DNA of 64,000 nucleotides, taken from assembly GCF_009208565.1 (NCBI RefSeq), contig NZ_WFLK01000008.1, forward strand, positions 62,001 to 126,000, written 5' to 3'. This document shows positions 48,690 to 59,800 of the stretch, one piece after another; within the stretch, counting starts at the first letter, position 1; each line of letters opens with the position of its first letter. The notes under the pieces are model-generated. The model was not told the origin of the DNA, searched no databases, and saw only the letters and a list, made by a program, of their open reading frames with translations. The DNA comes from Janthinobacterium aquaticum. GTDB taxonomy: Bacteria > Pseudomonadota > Gammaproteobacteria > Burkholderiales > Burkholderiaceae_D. The translations under genes were made by a program, and so were the position numbers.

Positions 48690-48744
48690 CATTCTGCCGC
48701 AACGATGGCCAAGGCCAAATAATTGCGGTATCCAAAGGATAAGT

Positions 48745-48978
48745 ATGAAATTGATCAGTGTACTGGTAATGGGAAGTGTGGTCCTGCTCGCTGGTTGCGC
48801 CAGTTCCGTTAATGGCGAGCAGACAGCCTCCAAAGCGGATCGCGAAACGTATATTTCGCTCGGTTCCAATATTCCGAAGAAAAAAAGCAGTCAGTCTGAA
48901 AGCAGGAATGTTGACCTGCAGCAGCTGGAAAATGAGCGCACGACAAACAGTGCCACCATCAACTTGCCACAAAGGTAG
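48745..48978 (+). CDS. Small lipoprotein
   Basis: 77 residues. MKLISVLVMGSVVLLAGC is a lipoprotein signal peptide with the lipobox LAGC (Cys18). The mature part is short, polar and rich in Ser, Lys and Glu. AAAGGA lies 8 bases before the ATG. Not recognised as a known family. Confidence 0.7.
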   Translation: MKLISVLVMGSVVLLAGCASSVNGEQTASKADRETYISLGSNIPKKKSSQSESRNVDLQQLENERTTNSATINLPQR

Positions 48979-48990
48979 TTGATGGCCGAG

Positions 48991-49023
48991 CGGTCAGGCT
49001 GCATTTGCTGCCTGGCCGTTCTT
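48991..49023 (+). terminator. Possible terminator after the small lipoprotein gene
   Basis: CGGTCAGGC pairs with GCCTGGCCG (one G-T pair) and is followed by TTCTT, 13 bases past the stop. Confidence 0.5.
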
Positions 49024-49040
49024 GCTGGCGAACCATGTGC

Positions 49041-49760
49041 TCAGCCCCACCGCGCCTGCAAGGTGGTAATCGCCGCCAACGCCGCTGTCTCCGTGCGCAG
49101 CACACGCGGCCCCATGCTGAGGGCAATCGCGCCTGCAGCAATCGCTGCATCTTCTTCGCTGGAAGAAAAACCACCTTCCGGTCCAACCATCAGAGCAAGA
49201 TCGTGTGCCTGCCGCGCTGCGGCCCACTCGGCCAGCGTCTGTGTACCGCGCGGACTGAGCAAAATGCGAGGTGCTGCAGCCGGGTGGGCAATCCATCTGG
49301 AAAACTCCTCCAGCGAACTCAACGATGCCAGCCGGTTGCGCCCGCACTGCTCTGAGGCCGACACGATAATGCCCTGCCAGTGCGACAGTTTCTTTTCGGC
49401 GCGCTCGCTTGACAGGCGCACCACACAGCGCTGCGCTGCCAGCGGCTGCACGGCAGCCACGCCCAGTTCAACGGCTTTTTCAATAATCCAGTCCATTTTC
49501 GACGCTTCCGGCAACGCCTGGGCCAGCGTAATGGCAAATGGCAGCTCGGCTTCGCGGGGATCGTGCGCCAGCACCTCGGCCGTGACGCTGCGTTTGGCAA
49601 CCGACGCCAGGCGGGCCTGGTACTGGCCACCTTCGCCATTGAACAGCGTGACTTCTTCGCCGACGGCCAGGCGCACCACCTGGATATGGTGGGCGACCGC
49701 TTCAGGCAGGTCGATAATGGCGCCGGTAACGAGCGGCTGGGGGCAGAAAAAACGCGGCAT
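49041..49760 (-). CDS. rsmE: 16S rRNA (uracil-1498-N3)-methyltransferase
   Basis: 239 residues. A PUA-like N domain (MPRFFCPQPL...VAHHIQVVRLAVGEEVTLFNGEGGQY) precedes a SPOUT domain with the SAM-binding knot MVGPEGGFSSSEEDAA and LGVAAVQPLAAQRCVV. It methylates U1498 in the decoding region of 16S rRNA. Divergent from tkt. Confidence 0.95.
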   Translation of the reverse strand: MPRFFCPQPLVTGAIIDLPEAVAHHIQVVRLAVGEEVTLFNGEGGQYQARLASVAKRSVTAEVLAHDPREAELPFAITLAQALPEASKMDWIIEKAVELGVAAVQPLAAQRCVVRLSSERAEKKLSHWQGIIVSASEQCGRNRLASLSSLEEFSRWIAHPAAAPRILLSPRGTQTLAEWAAARQAHDLALMVGPEGGFSSSEEDAAIAAGAIALSMGPRVLRTETAALAAITTLQARWG

Positions 49761-49952
49761 GCAATTCCTGTATGAACTAAATGATGGAAAAAAACAGCAA
49801 AGTATCGCCAGATGGCAAGGCAGATCCCTGCAATTCTAAATTGCGCTCCCTCAGTCTGGTAAAATAGTTGGCTACAAAAAGCCCGCTGGCTTGCCCGCGG
49901 CTTATCTGCCTTGCTGCAACGAATTCCAAACTCGCGACTGACCCATACCACC

Positions 49953-51950
49953 ATGACAACTACGCCCCCAACCAACAAAATGGCCAATGCGATCCGCGCA
50001 CTGGCGATGGACGCTGTACAAAAGGCCAATTCCGGTCACCCAGGCATGCCGATGGGCATGGCCGAGATCGCTGTTGCTCTGTGGAATGGGCATTATCGCC
50101 ACAATCCTGCCAATCCGAAATGGCAGAACCGCGACCGCTTCCTGCTGTCGAACGGCCACGGCTCGATGCTGCACTATGCGCTGCTGCACCTGACCGGCTA
50201 CGACCTGTCGATGGACGACATCCGCAATTTCCGCCAGATGCATTCGAAAACGCCGGGCCACCCGGAAGTCGATATCACCCCAGGCATTGAAACGACCACC
50301 GGTCCACTGGGCCAGGGTATTGCCAATGCCGTCGGCATGGCGCTGTCGGAGCAACTGCTGGCGGCTGAATTCAATCGTCCCGGTCATGAAATCGTCGACC
50401 ACTACACCTATGCTTTCCTGGGCGACGGCTGCCTGATGGAAGGTATTTCGCATGAAGTATGCGCACTGGCCGGCACGCTGGGCCTGAACAAGCTGATCGC
50501 CCTGTACGACGACAATGGCATTTCCATCGACGGCAAAGTCGAAGGCTGGTTTACCGATGACACCCCGGCCCGTTTTGAAGCCTACGGCTGGAACGTGATC
50601 CGCGCCGTCGACGGCCATGACGTCGACGCCGTGGCCGCTGCCATTGCTGCTGCCAAGACCGCCACCAAGCCGACCCTGATCTGCTGCAAAACCGTGATCG
50701 GCAAGGGCTCGCCGAACCTGCAAGGCGGCGACAAGGTGCACGGCGCCGCACTGGGCGACAAGGAAATTGCTGCCGTACGCGAATATATCGGCTGGGATGC
50801 GGCACCTTTCGAAATGCCGGCCGAGCTGTACACCGCCTGGGATGCGAAAAAGCAGGGCGCACTGGTCGAAGCGGACTGGAACGAACGTTTTTCCGCCTAC
50901 AGCCGCGAGTTCCCGCAGCAGGCTGCCGAACTGACGCGCCGCATGAAGGGCGACCTGCCGGAAGCGTTTGAAGCGGCACTGGCCGCCGCGATTGCTTCGT
51001 GCGTCGAGAAAAAAGAAAACATCGCGACCCGCAAGGCCAGCCAGAACGCCATCCAGGCACTGGCTTCGTCGCTGCCGGAATTTCTGGGCGGCTCGGCCGA
51101 CCTGACCAGCTCGAACCTGACCAACTGGAAAGAATCGATTGCCGTGCGTTCGGGCAAGCCTGGCAACCATATCAACTACGGCGTGCGCGAATTCGGCATG
51201 AGCGCCATCATGAACGGCATCACGCTGCATGGCGGCTACATCCCGTTTGGTGCCACGTTCCTGACGTTCTCGGACTACAGCCGCAATGCGCTGCGCATGG
51301 CTGCACTGATGAAACTGCGTTCGATCTTCGTATTTACCCACGATTCGATCGGCCTGGGCGAAGACGGCCCGACCCATCAGTCGGTCGAGCATATCTCGTC
51401 GATGCGTTTGATCCCGAACCTGGACAACTGGCGTCCATGCGACACGGTTGAATCGGCCGTAGCCTGGGGCGCCGCCGTGCGCCGCAAGGATGGCCCATCG
51501 ACGCTGATCTTCTCGCGCCAGAACCTGCCGTACCAGGAGCGCTCCAGCGACACCATCGCCAATATCGCCCGTGGCGGCTATGTATTGAACGACGTGGCCG
51601 AGCCGAAGGCGATCCTGATCGCCACCGGTTCGGAAGTCGAACTGGCCGTTGCCGCGGCCAGCGCGCTGGCCTCCGAAGGCATCAGCGTGCGCGTGGTGTC
51701 GATGCCGTCGACCGACGTGTTTGACCGCCAGGACGCCGCCTACAAGGCCAGCGTGCTGACCAAAGGCGTGCCGCGCGTGGCCATCGAAGCTGGCGTGTCA
51801 AGCTTCTGGTACAAATACGTGGGCCTGGAAGGCGCCGTGGTTGGCATCGATACCTTCGGTGAATCGGCGCCGGCTGGCGTGCTGTTCAAGCACTTCGGCT
51901 TTACGGTTGACAATGTCGTGGCCAAGACGAAATTGGTTATTGCCAACTAA
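49953..51950 (+). CDS. tkt: Transketolase
   Basis: 665 residues from ATG 49953 ([44 protein letters not shown]); the frame is open 42 bases further up but without the family sequence. Thiamine diphosphate binding is shown by [12 protein letters not shown] and the pyrimidine domain by [20 protein letters not shown]. It transfers two-carbon units in the pentose phosphate pathway. gap follows 95 bases downstream, so both feed triose phosphate metabolism. Confidence 0.97.
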   Translation: MTTTPPTNKMANAIRALAMDAVQKANSGHPGMPMGMAEIAVALWNGHYRHNPANPKWQNRDRFLLSNGHGSMLHYALLHLTGYDLSMDDIRNFRQMHSKTPGHPEVDITPGIETTTGPLGQGIANAVGMALSEQLLAAEFNRPGHEIVDHYTYAFLGDGCLMEGISHEVCALAGTLGLNKLIALYDDNGISIDGKVEGWFTDDTPARFEAYGWNVIRAVDGHDVDAVAAAIAAAKTATKPTLICCKTVIGKGSPNLQGGDKVHGAALGDKEIAAVREYIGWDAAPFEMPAELYTAWDAKKQGALVEADWNERFSAYSREFPQQAAELTRRMKGDLPEAFEAALAAAIASCVEKKENIATRKASQNAIQALASSLPEFLGGSADLTSSNLTNWKESIAVRSGKPGNHINYGVREFGMSAIMNGITLHGGYIPFGATFLTFSDYSRNALRMAALMKLRSIFVFTHDSIGLGEDGPTHQSVEHISSMRLIPNLDNWRPCDTVESAVAWGAAVRRKDGPSTLIFSRQNLPYQERSSDTIANIARGGYVLNDVAEPKAILIATGSEVELAVAAASALASEGISVRVVSMPSTDVFDRQDAAYKASVLTKGVPRVAIEAGVSSFWYKYVGLEGAVVGIDTFGESAPAGVLFKHFGFTVDNVVAKTKLVIAN

Positions 51951-51962
51951 CTGATGCAATCC

Positions 51963-52007
51963 TGCCGCCAGCGCCCCGCAGATGGGCGCGGCGGCAAGCA
52001 GATTTTT
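51963..52007 (+). terminator. Hairpin between tkt and gap
   Basis: TGCCGCC...GGCGGCA with an inner CGCCC/GGGCG pair, followed six bases later by a five-T run. It may be an attenuator that adjusts gap relative to tkt. Confidence 0.45.
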
Positions 52008-52045
52008 AATGTGCTTAGTACCTTTCTTTTAATCAGGAGCAGAGT

Positions 52046-53056
<1,011 letters not shown>

Positions 53057-53071
53057 GCCGCAGCTGCTGTC

Positions 53072-53878
53072 TCAGAACCCGGGCTTGCCCGGGTTTTTTT
53101 TCGCCTGCTGGTCGCTCAGCTGGCGCCGGTAAAAACGCCACAGCAGGCGCGCATCCTTGAGTACGGGCACGCCAGCCAGTGCTCCCAGTACGCAGGCCAG
53201 GATAATTGTGGCAGCTGGAAAACCGATATGCTTGAAAGCCAGTGCACCGCTGACGCCGCCGCTGAAAAAACACATGATCAGCAGGGCGTGCGTTTTCAGC
53301 TTGCTGCGGTTGACACGCACCATCTGTCCCGGCAGTTCGCGCCGGTTGTAATAGGCCATCTTGCCCAGTTCGATGCCGATATCGGTCGACAGGCCCGTCA
53401 CATGCGTGGTGCGGATGGCGGCGCCGGAGATTTTGGTAATGATGGCGTTTTGCAGGCCCATCACAAAACACAGCAGCAAGATGGTGACCGGCCCCAGCAC
53501 ATTGGGCATGGCGGCCAGGTAATTGCCGGTCAGGCCGAACAGCAGCAGCAGCGCCGCTTCAAGCAGCAGGCTGGCGGCGAACTGGCTGTGCAGGCGCCGG
53601 CGGCGGCCCCAGTTGACCATGATGGCCGTCACAGCGGCGCCGCAGACAAACGCCAGCCAGGCGCCGAAGGCGGCCAGCGCCACCGTCACCTTGCCCAGCG
53701 CCAGGTCGTCGGCCATGCCCGAGACGATGCCGGTCATATGCGAGGTGTAGCCGCCGATGGCCAGAAAACCACCGGCGTTGACAGCGCCGGCCACCAGTGC
53801 CAGCAGGCAGCCGAGCTGCAGATTGGCCTGCGCATCGCGCGCCGCACCACTCAAGCGTGACAGATAATGCACGGGCAT
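53072..53878 (-). CDS. DUF1275 (YoaK-type) membrane protein
   Basis: 268 residues from ATG 53878 (MPVHYLSRLSGAARDAQANLQLGCLLALVAGAVNAGGFLAIGGYTSHMTGIVS). About six hydrophobic helices and the DUF1275 segments CFVMGLQNAIITKISGAAIRTTHVTGLSTDIGIELG are clear. The function is unknown. The gene starts 13 bases after glnE ends, so it is probably cotranscribed; its last codons are inside the gap terminator hairpin. Confidence 0.88.
   Translation of the reverse strand: MPVHYLSRLSGAARDAQANLQLGCLLALVAGAVNAGGFLAIGGYTSHMTGIVSGMADDLALGKVTVALAAFGAWLAFVCGAAVTAIMVNWGRRRRLHSQFAASLLLEAALLLLFGLTGNYLAAMPNVLGPVTILLLCFVMGLQNAIITKISGAAIRTTHVTGLSTDIGIELGKMAYYNRRELPGQMVRVNRSKLKTHALLIMCFFSGGVSGALAFKHIGFPAATIILACVLGALAGVPVLKDARLLWRFYRRQLSDQQAKKNPGKPGF
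53076..53101 (+). terminator. Terminator of gap
   Basis: ACCCGGGC-TTG-CCCGGGT followed by a run of eight T. It overlaps the last codons of the convergent DUF1275 gene. Confidence 0.92.
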
Positions 53879-53891
53879 GGCGGCGCCTGCC

Positions 53892-56636
53892 TCAGGCGTC
53901 AGGAAAGATGGCCAGCCACAGCCGCGTGACATTGTCCGCATGCAGCTGCACGCGCTCGGGCGCCACGCGCGCCAGATCCTGCCCCTGCAGGCGCAACTGG
54001 TGCTGCAGCTTGCGCAGCGCGCGGTAGGCGTCGGCCACCGCGCCGGCCAGAGTGGCATCGATCAGGCCGAGCTCGCCGCACAGGCGCAGCAGCGCGATAT
54101 TGCCGGCGTTGGCGGTCAGCTGCGGATATTGCGCCGCATGCTGCAGTACCAGGTATTGCACCATGAACTCGATATCGATCATGCCGCCCGGATCCTGCTT
54201 GAGATCAAAAGCGCCCGGGCGCGGTGGATGGGCGTCGAGCATCTTCTTGCGCATCGCCACCACTTCGCCTTTCAGGGGGCCGTTTTTGGGGCGGTCCTTG
54301 CGCAGGATGGCTTCGCGGATGCGCTCGAAATGCTTGCCGATATTGACGTCGCCGGCGCAAAAGCGTGCGCGCGTCAGCGCCTGGTGTTCCCATACCCAGG
54401 CCGCGCTGCCCTGGTAGCGTTCGAACGCCTGCACGCTCGACACCAGCATGCCCGAGGCGCCGTCGGGGCGCAGCGCAATGTCGATATCGAACAGGATGCC
54501 GGCCGAGGTGTACGAGGTCATCCAGGTAATGAAACGCTGCGCCAGCTTGGCGTACAGGCCGGGCGCCTCCTGGTCGTCGTCGTCGAACAGGAAGATCACG
54601 TCCAGATCCGACACATAGCCAAGTTCCTTGCCGCCCAGCTTGCCGTAGGCAATCACGGCGAACTTCGGCACTTCGCGGTGGCGCGTGGGCAGCGTCTGCC
54701 AGACCGCCTGCACGGTGGCGGCCACGATCACATCGGCCAGCTGCGACAGGTAGTCGGCCAGCTTTTCCACGCTGAGGTCGCCCGCCAGGTCCTGCGCCAG
54801 GTACTGGAACAGCTGCGCATGGTGGGTTTCGCGCAGGATATCCATCTGCCGCTCGGTATCGCCAGCAGCATCGTCAAGCTGGCGCTGCAGGTCCTGCGCC
54901 AGCGCCTGCGGGTCGGGCACGCTGTTGCGCACGCGTTCGTCGAGCAGTTCGTCGAGCAGGATCGGGTGCTGCGTCAGGAAGGTGGCGGCCCAGCCGCTGG
55001 CGCACACCATGCGCACCACGCGCTCGAGCGTATGCGGGTATTCGGTCAGCAGCGACAGGTAGGCCGAGCGGCGCGCGATGGCTTCCAGGAAATCGAGCAG
55101 GCGACCCAGCGTCGCGAGCTGGCTGGCGTTGCCGTTCGATACCGAGCAATCGGCAATCAATGGCAGGGCCGAGTTGACCAGTGCGACCAGGCGCGTGCGG
55201 CTCGCTTCGGGCAGCGACTGCAGGCGCGGCGCCTGCCAGGTGGCCAGCAGGCGCCGTGCGCAGGCGGCCGGTTCGTGAAAGCCCAGTGCAGCAAAGCGCG
55301 CTTCGACCGCTTCCTGCTGGTCGGCGGCGCCCATATCGTTCGAACTTTGCGGATCGAGTACCGAGTCGGCAGGCGGTGCACTGGTCTTGTCGCTGAACAT
55401 TTCATCGAACTGGCCGGCCACGAAGACGCGGTGCGCTTCAAGCTGCGCCAGCAGAGTGGCGGTGTCGGGCAGGCCCATCATTTGCGCCACTACCAGCCGG
55501 TCGGCGTCGCTGGCCGGCAGGGTGTGGGTCTGCGCATCGTCGAGATACTGCAGCCGGTGTTCGAGATTGCGCAGGAACGTGTACGAGTCGAGCAGGCGCT
55601 GCACCGTCAGCAGTTCGAGCAGGCCCTTGTCGGCCACCGTGCGCAAGGTTTCTCGCGTGGAACGGGCGCGCAGGTCGGGGTCGCGCCCGCCGCGTATCAG
55701 CTGGAACACCTGCGCCAGGAATTCGATCTCGCGGATGCCGCCACGGCCCAACTTGACGTTGTTGCTGCGGTCCGGGTGCAGCCGCTCCTGCCGGTTGACC
55801 TCGGCGCGGATCTGGCCATGCATGGTGCGGATCGCATCGATCACGCCAAAATCGAGGTAGCGGCGAAACACGAACGGGCGCACGATGGCGTCGAGGGCGG
55901 CGATGTCTTCTTCGGTGCCGGTCACGGCGCGCGCCTTGACCCAGGCATAGCGCTCCCACTCGCGGCCCTGGACGATCAGGTAATGCTCAATCATGCCCAG
56001 GCTGGCGGCCAGCGGCCCCGAGTTGCCGTTTGGACGCAGCGCCATGTCGACCCTGAAAGTAAAGCCGTCTTGGGTGATTTCAGCCAGTGCGGCAATCAGT
56101 TTTTTACCCATGCGAATAAAGAATTCATGGTTTGACAGGCTGCGCTGGCCCGGCCCGGCCTGCGTTTCGCCGTCTTCCGGATAGACGAAGATCAGGTCGA
56201 TATCGGACGAGACATTGAGTTCGCCGCCGCCCTGCTTGCCCATGCCCAACACCATCAGGTGCTGCGGCAGGCCCGACTCTTCGCCGACCGGCATGCCGTG
56301 CTGCGCCACCATCTCGGTCATGATGGCCTCGACGTGGGTGCGGATGGCAAAGTCGGCAAAGGCGGTCATGGCTGTGACCACTTCGTTGAGGTCGGCCTGG
56401 CCGGACAGGTCGCGTTCGATCAGGCCGCATACCAGCAGGTTGCGCAGGCGGCGCATGGCGCGTTCGAGCGGCAGCGGCGGCGTGGCGGCGTCGGCTTCGG
56501 CAGCGAGCGCTCCGGCAAGGTCCAACTGGTCGAGCGGGGCGCGCACCAGTTGCGCGATCTGCGCGGCGCGTTCGGGGGCAGCATTGAGCCAGCGTTGGTG
56601 AAAGCGCGAGGCGGAGATCAGGGACGTGTGGCTCAT
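53892..56636 (-). CDS. glnE: Glutamine synthetase adenylyltransferase / deadenylase
   Basis: 914 residues from ATG 56636 (MSHTSLISASRFHQRWL); an earlier in-frame ATG adds 70 residues with no family similarity. It has two nucleotidyltransferase domains: the N-terminal one (SSDIDLIFVYPEDG, de-adenylylation) and the C-terminal one (VSDLDVIFLFDDDD, adenylylation), separated by a helical linker. It attaches or removes AMP on the GlnA loop tyrosine (Tyr400 of the enzyme encoded at 32869-34284) in response to PII state. Confidence 0.96.
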   Translation of the reverse strand: MSHTSLISASRFHQRWLNAAPERAAQIAQLVRAPLDQLDLAGALAAEADAATPPLPLERAMRRLRNLLVCGLIERDLSGQADLNEVVTAMTAFADFAIRTHVEAIMTEMVAQHGMPVGEESGLPQHLMVLGMGKQGGGELNVSSDIDLIFVYPEDGETQAGPGQRSLSNHEFFIRMGKKLIAALAEITQDGFTFRVDMALRPNGNSGPLAASLGMIEHYLIVQGREWERYAWVKARAVTGTEEDIAALDAIVRPFVFRRYLDFGVIDAIRTMHGQIRAEVNRQERLHPDRSNNVKLGRGGIREIEFLAQVFQLIRGGRDPDLRARSTRETLRTVADKGLLELLTVQRLLDSYTFLRNLEHRLQYLDDAQTHTLPASDADRLVVAQMMGLPDTATLLAQLEAHRVFVAGQFDEMFSDKTSAPPADSVLDPQSSNDMGAADQQEAVEARFAALGFHEPAACARRLLATWQAPRLQSLPEASRTRLVALVNSALPLIADCSVSNGNASQLATLGRLLDFLEAIARRSAYLSLLTEYPHTLERVVRMVCASGWAATFLTQHPILLDELLDERVRNSVPDPQALAQDLQRQLDDAAGDTERQMDILRETHHAQLFQYLAQDLAGDLSVEKLADYLSQLADVIVAATVQAVWQTLPTRHREVPKFAVIAYGKLGGKELGYVSDLDVIFLFDDDDQEAPGLYAKLAQRFITWMTSYTSAGILFDIDIALRPDGASGMLVSSVQAFERYQGSAAWVWEHQALTRARFCAGDVNIGKHFERIREAILRKDRPKNGPLKGEVVAMRKKMLDAHPPRPGAFDLKQDPGGMIDIEFMVQYLVLQHAAQYPQLTANAGNIALLRLCGELGLIDATLAGAVADAYRALRKLQHQLRLQGQDLARVAPERVQLHADNVTRLWLAIFPDA

Positions 56637-56880
56637 GTGGGCGATTTTGTTCCGGGTATGGGTCGAATATGGTTGTAACTTGACGGCAAATACCGGAGGA
56701 TGCGGTAAAATTGTGCCGCCTGGCATGTTGCTCGCGTCCCCCTTGAACGATGGTAAGGGAGGTGTGGTACGGACGCAAGCGCCAGGATGCTGGTCTATAC
56801 CTGTAAAGTGTCGCCTGCAAGCAAAAAACCAGACGATTTTTGTCATTACTTGACGCCGGGCCAGTTAATAAAAGTTATAG

Positions 56881-59800
56881 ATGCAAATTCCGCCAGAAGC
56901 AAACACGACAGAACATATGCCGTTGGCAGCGCGCTGGCAGCGGCTCCATGCCGCCTATCGCATGGCCAATCTGGCCACGCACCATGTGCTGGGCTTTGTC
57001 GTCAAGAGCGTGCTGGTCGCGTATTTCCTGTTTGCCGTGCTGTTCCTGTTCCTGCGCTATGCGATCTTGCCCAATATCGACTACTACAAAGGCGATATCG
57101 AGCGCGCGGCCAGCCACGCCGTGGGCAACCCGGTCAGCATCGAGCGCATTTATGCTTCCTGGCACGGCCTGCATCCCAGCCTGTTTCTTGGCGACGTCAC
57201 GCTGCGCGACCAGCAGGGCCGCCAGGCCTTGAGCCTGCCCAGCGTGTCGGCCACGCTATCGTGGTGGAGCGTGCTCGGTTCGCTGCGCTTCGATACGCTG
57301 GAAGTAACGCGGCCCGACCTGGCCGTGCGGCGCAGCAAGGATGGTGGGCTGTATGTTGCCGGCGTGCTGATCGATACCCGCAAGGAGGGTGACGGCGCCG
57401 GCGCCGACTGGCTGTTTGCGCAGCACCAGATCATTATCCGCGATGGCAAGGTGCGCTGGACCGACGAATTGCGCGGCGCGCCCGAGCTGGCGTTGACCGA
57501 TGTCAACCTGCTGCTGCGCAATCGCTGGCGCAGCCACCGGCTCGGCCTGCAGGCGGCGCCGCCGGCCGCACTGGCCGCGCCGATCGATGTGCGCGCTCAC
57601 TTTACGCATCCGGCCTTTACCAAGCGCATCGCCGATATGTCGATGTGGAAGGGCGAGCTGTATGCCGACCTGAAAAATGCCGATCTGGCGGCCTGGCGCA
57701 CCTATCTTGATTATCCGTTCGAGCTGCAGCAGGGCAAGGGCGCACTGCGCGCCTGGCTCAATCTCGATCACGCGCGCCTGGCCGGTTTTACGGCCGATGT
57801 GGGCCTGAACGATGTGAGCGCCAGGCTGGGCAAGGCGCTGCCGATGCTCGATTTGCACAGCGTCAACGGGCGCGTCTCGGCCAAAGAGACCCTGTCGGCC
57901 AAGACGCCCGACGGCAAGCCGACCTTTGGCGCCAACGGCCACCAGATCGAACTGAGCAATTTTTCCTTGCAGACCACCGATGGCCTGAGCCTGCCGCCGA
58001 CCACGCTGTCCGAGCGCTTCGTGGCGGCCACCCGGCGCAATCCGGCGCAAACCGAAATCACGGCGCAACGGCTCGATTTGCAGACGCTGGCCGCGCTGGC
58101 CACGCGCTTGCCCCTCGGCACGCAGCAACGCGCGCAGCTTGACGCCATCGCGCCGCGCGGCGCGCTGCAGGACTTTTCCGCCGCGTGGCAGGGCGATATG
58201 GCCGCACCAAGCAGCTACCGCGTGCGCGGCCGGCTGCTTGAACTGGGCCTGAACGCCCAGCCGGCGCGCCTGGCCATTGCCAGAACCGCCACCACGCCGG
58301 CCCAAGCGGCGGCGCCGGCGATTCCCGGCTTTGAAAAGCTCAGCGGCAGCATCGACGCCAGCGAGCAGGGCGGCAAGATTGAGATCGATGCGCAAGACCT
58401 GGTGCTGCAGCTGCCCGGCTACTTTGCCGAGCCGGCCATGCCGTTTGCGCAGTTCCGCATGAAGGCGCAGTGGACGTTCGAAGCCGACAATATGCTGCAG
58501 GTCAATCTCGATCAGCTCGATTTTGACCAGCAGGGACTGCGCGCCAGCCTGCGCGGCTCGCATCGCATGCCGCTCGACGGCAGCAAGCTGGGCCAGGTCG
58601 ACCTGACCGGCACGCTCGATCATTTTGAAATCAATACCATCGGCCGCTACCTGCCGCTGCAGACGCCCGAACATCTGCGCCACTGGCTGACCGGCGCGCT
58701 TGAAGGGGGCATGGCCAACGACGTCAGCGTGCGCCTGCGCGGCGAGCTCGAACATTTTCCGTTCAAGGCCGATACGCCGGCCCAGCGCAACCGCGGCGAA
58801 TTCCGCATTGCCGGCAAGATCGACAACGGCACGCTCAACTATGCGCCCGGCGAATACGCCGAAAGCGGGCCGCAGGCCGGCAAGGCGCCGCTGTGGCCGC
58901 AGGCCGAGAAGATCAAAGGCAGCTTTGTGTTCGAGCGCGCGCGCATGGAAATTCGCGGCGACACCGCCACCACCGGCGGCGTGGCGCTGACCAACGTCAA
59001 GGCGGTGATTCCCGATCTGACCGTGCATGACACCCTGCTCGATATCGACGGCAACGCCGCCGGGCCAATGCAGGAATTTCTCAAATATGTGACGGCCAGC
59101 CCGGTGCTGGGCTGGATCGACCATTTCACCGATGAGACGACGGCCACCGGCAACGCCCGGCTGGCGCTCAAGCTGCACCTGCCGATCGAACGCCTGTTGG
59201 AATCGACCGTGCAGGGCAGCTTGCAGCTGGCCGGCAACGATGTGGTGCTGTTTAACGACATGCCGCCAGTGCTGGGTGCACAGGGTCGTATCGAATTTAA
59301 CGAAAAAGGCGTCAATCTCAATGGCCTGAACGGCAGCCTGCTCGGTGGCCCGCTGGCCATCTCGGGCGGCTCGCAGCCCGACAACTCGATCCAGGTGCGC
59401 ATTGCCGGCAGCGTCACGGTCGATGGCCTGCGCAAGACCTATCCGGCGCCGGTGCTGCAGCGCCTGACCCGTCATCTCAACGGCAGCGCGCGCTATAACG
59501 GCCTGATCACGGCCCGCGATCATCAATTGGTGGTCAACGTCGAGTCGCCGCTGAGCGGCCTGGGACTGGATTTTCCTGCACCGCTGAAAAAGGCTGCGGC
59601 CGACAGCCTGCCGGTGAAATTCACGCTCAGCGCCAACGCCGCCAATGCGGCCGGCCTGCGCACCGATGACATCCGCATTGCCCTGGGCAGTGGCGTGGCC
59701 GCGCGCTACCAGCGCCAGAAGCAGGGCAAGGAGCCGTGGCGGCTGGTGCGCGGCGGCATCGGCGTCAATGCCCAGGCGCCCGAGCCCGACAGCGGCATGA

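Noticed and set aside
49841-49865. TTGCGC...TAAAAT promoter before tkt
   Set aside because: The spacer is only 13 bases, too short for sigma-70.
53877-56135. Plus-strand open frame of about 752 codons opposite glnE
   Set aside because: Same antisense composition; GlnE has both nucleotidyltransferase domains on the other strand.
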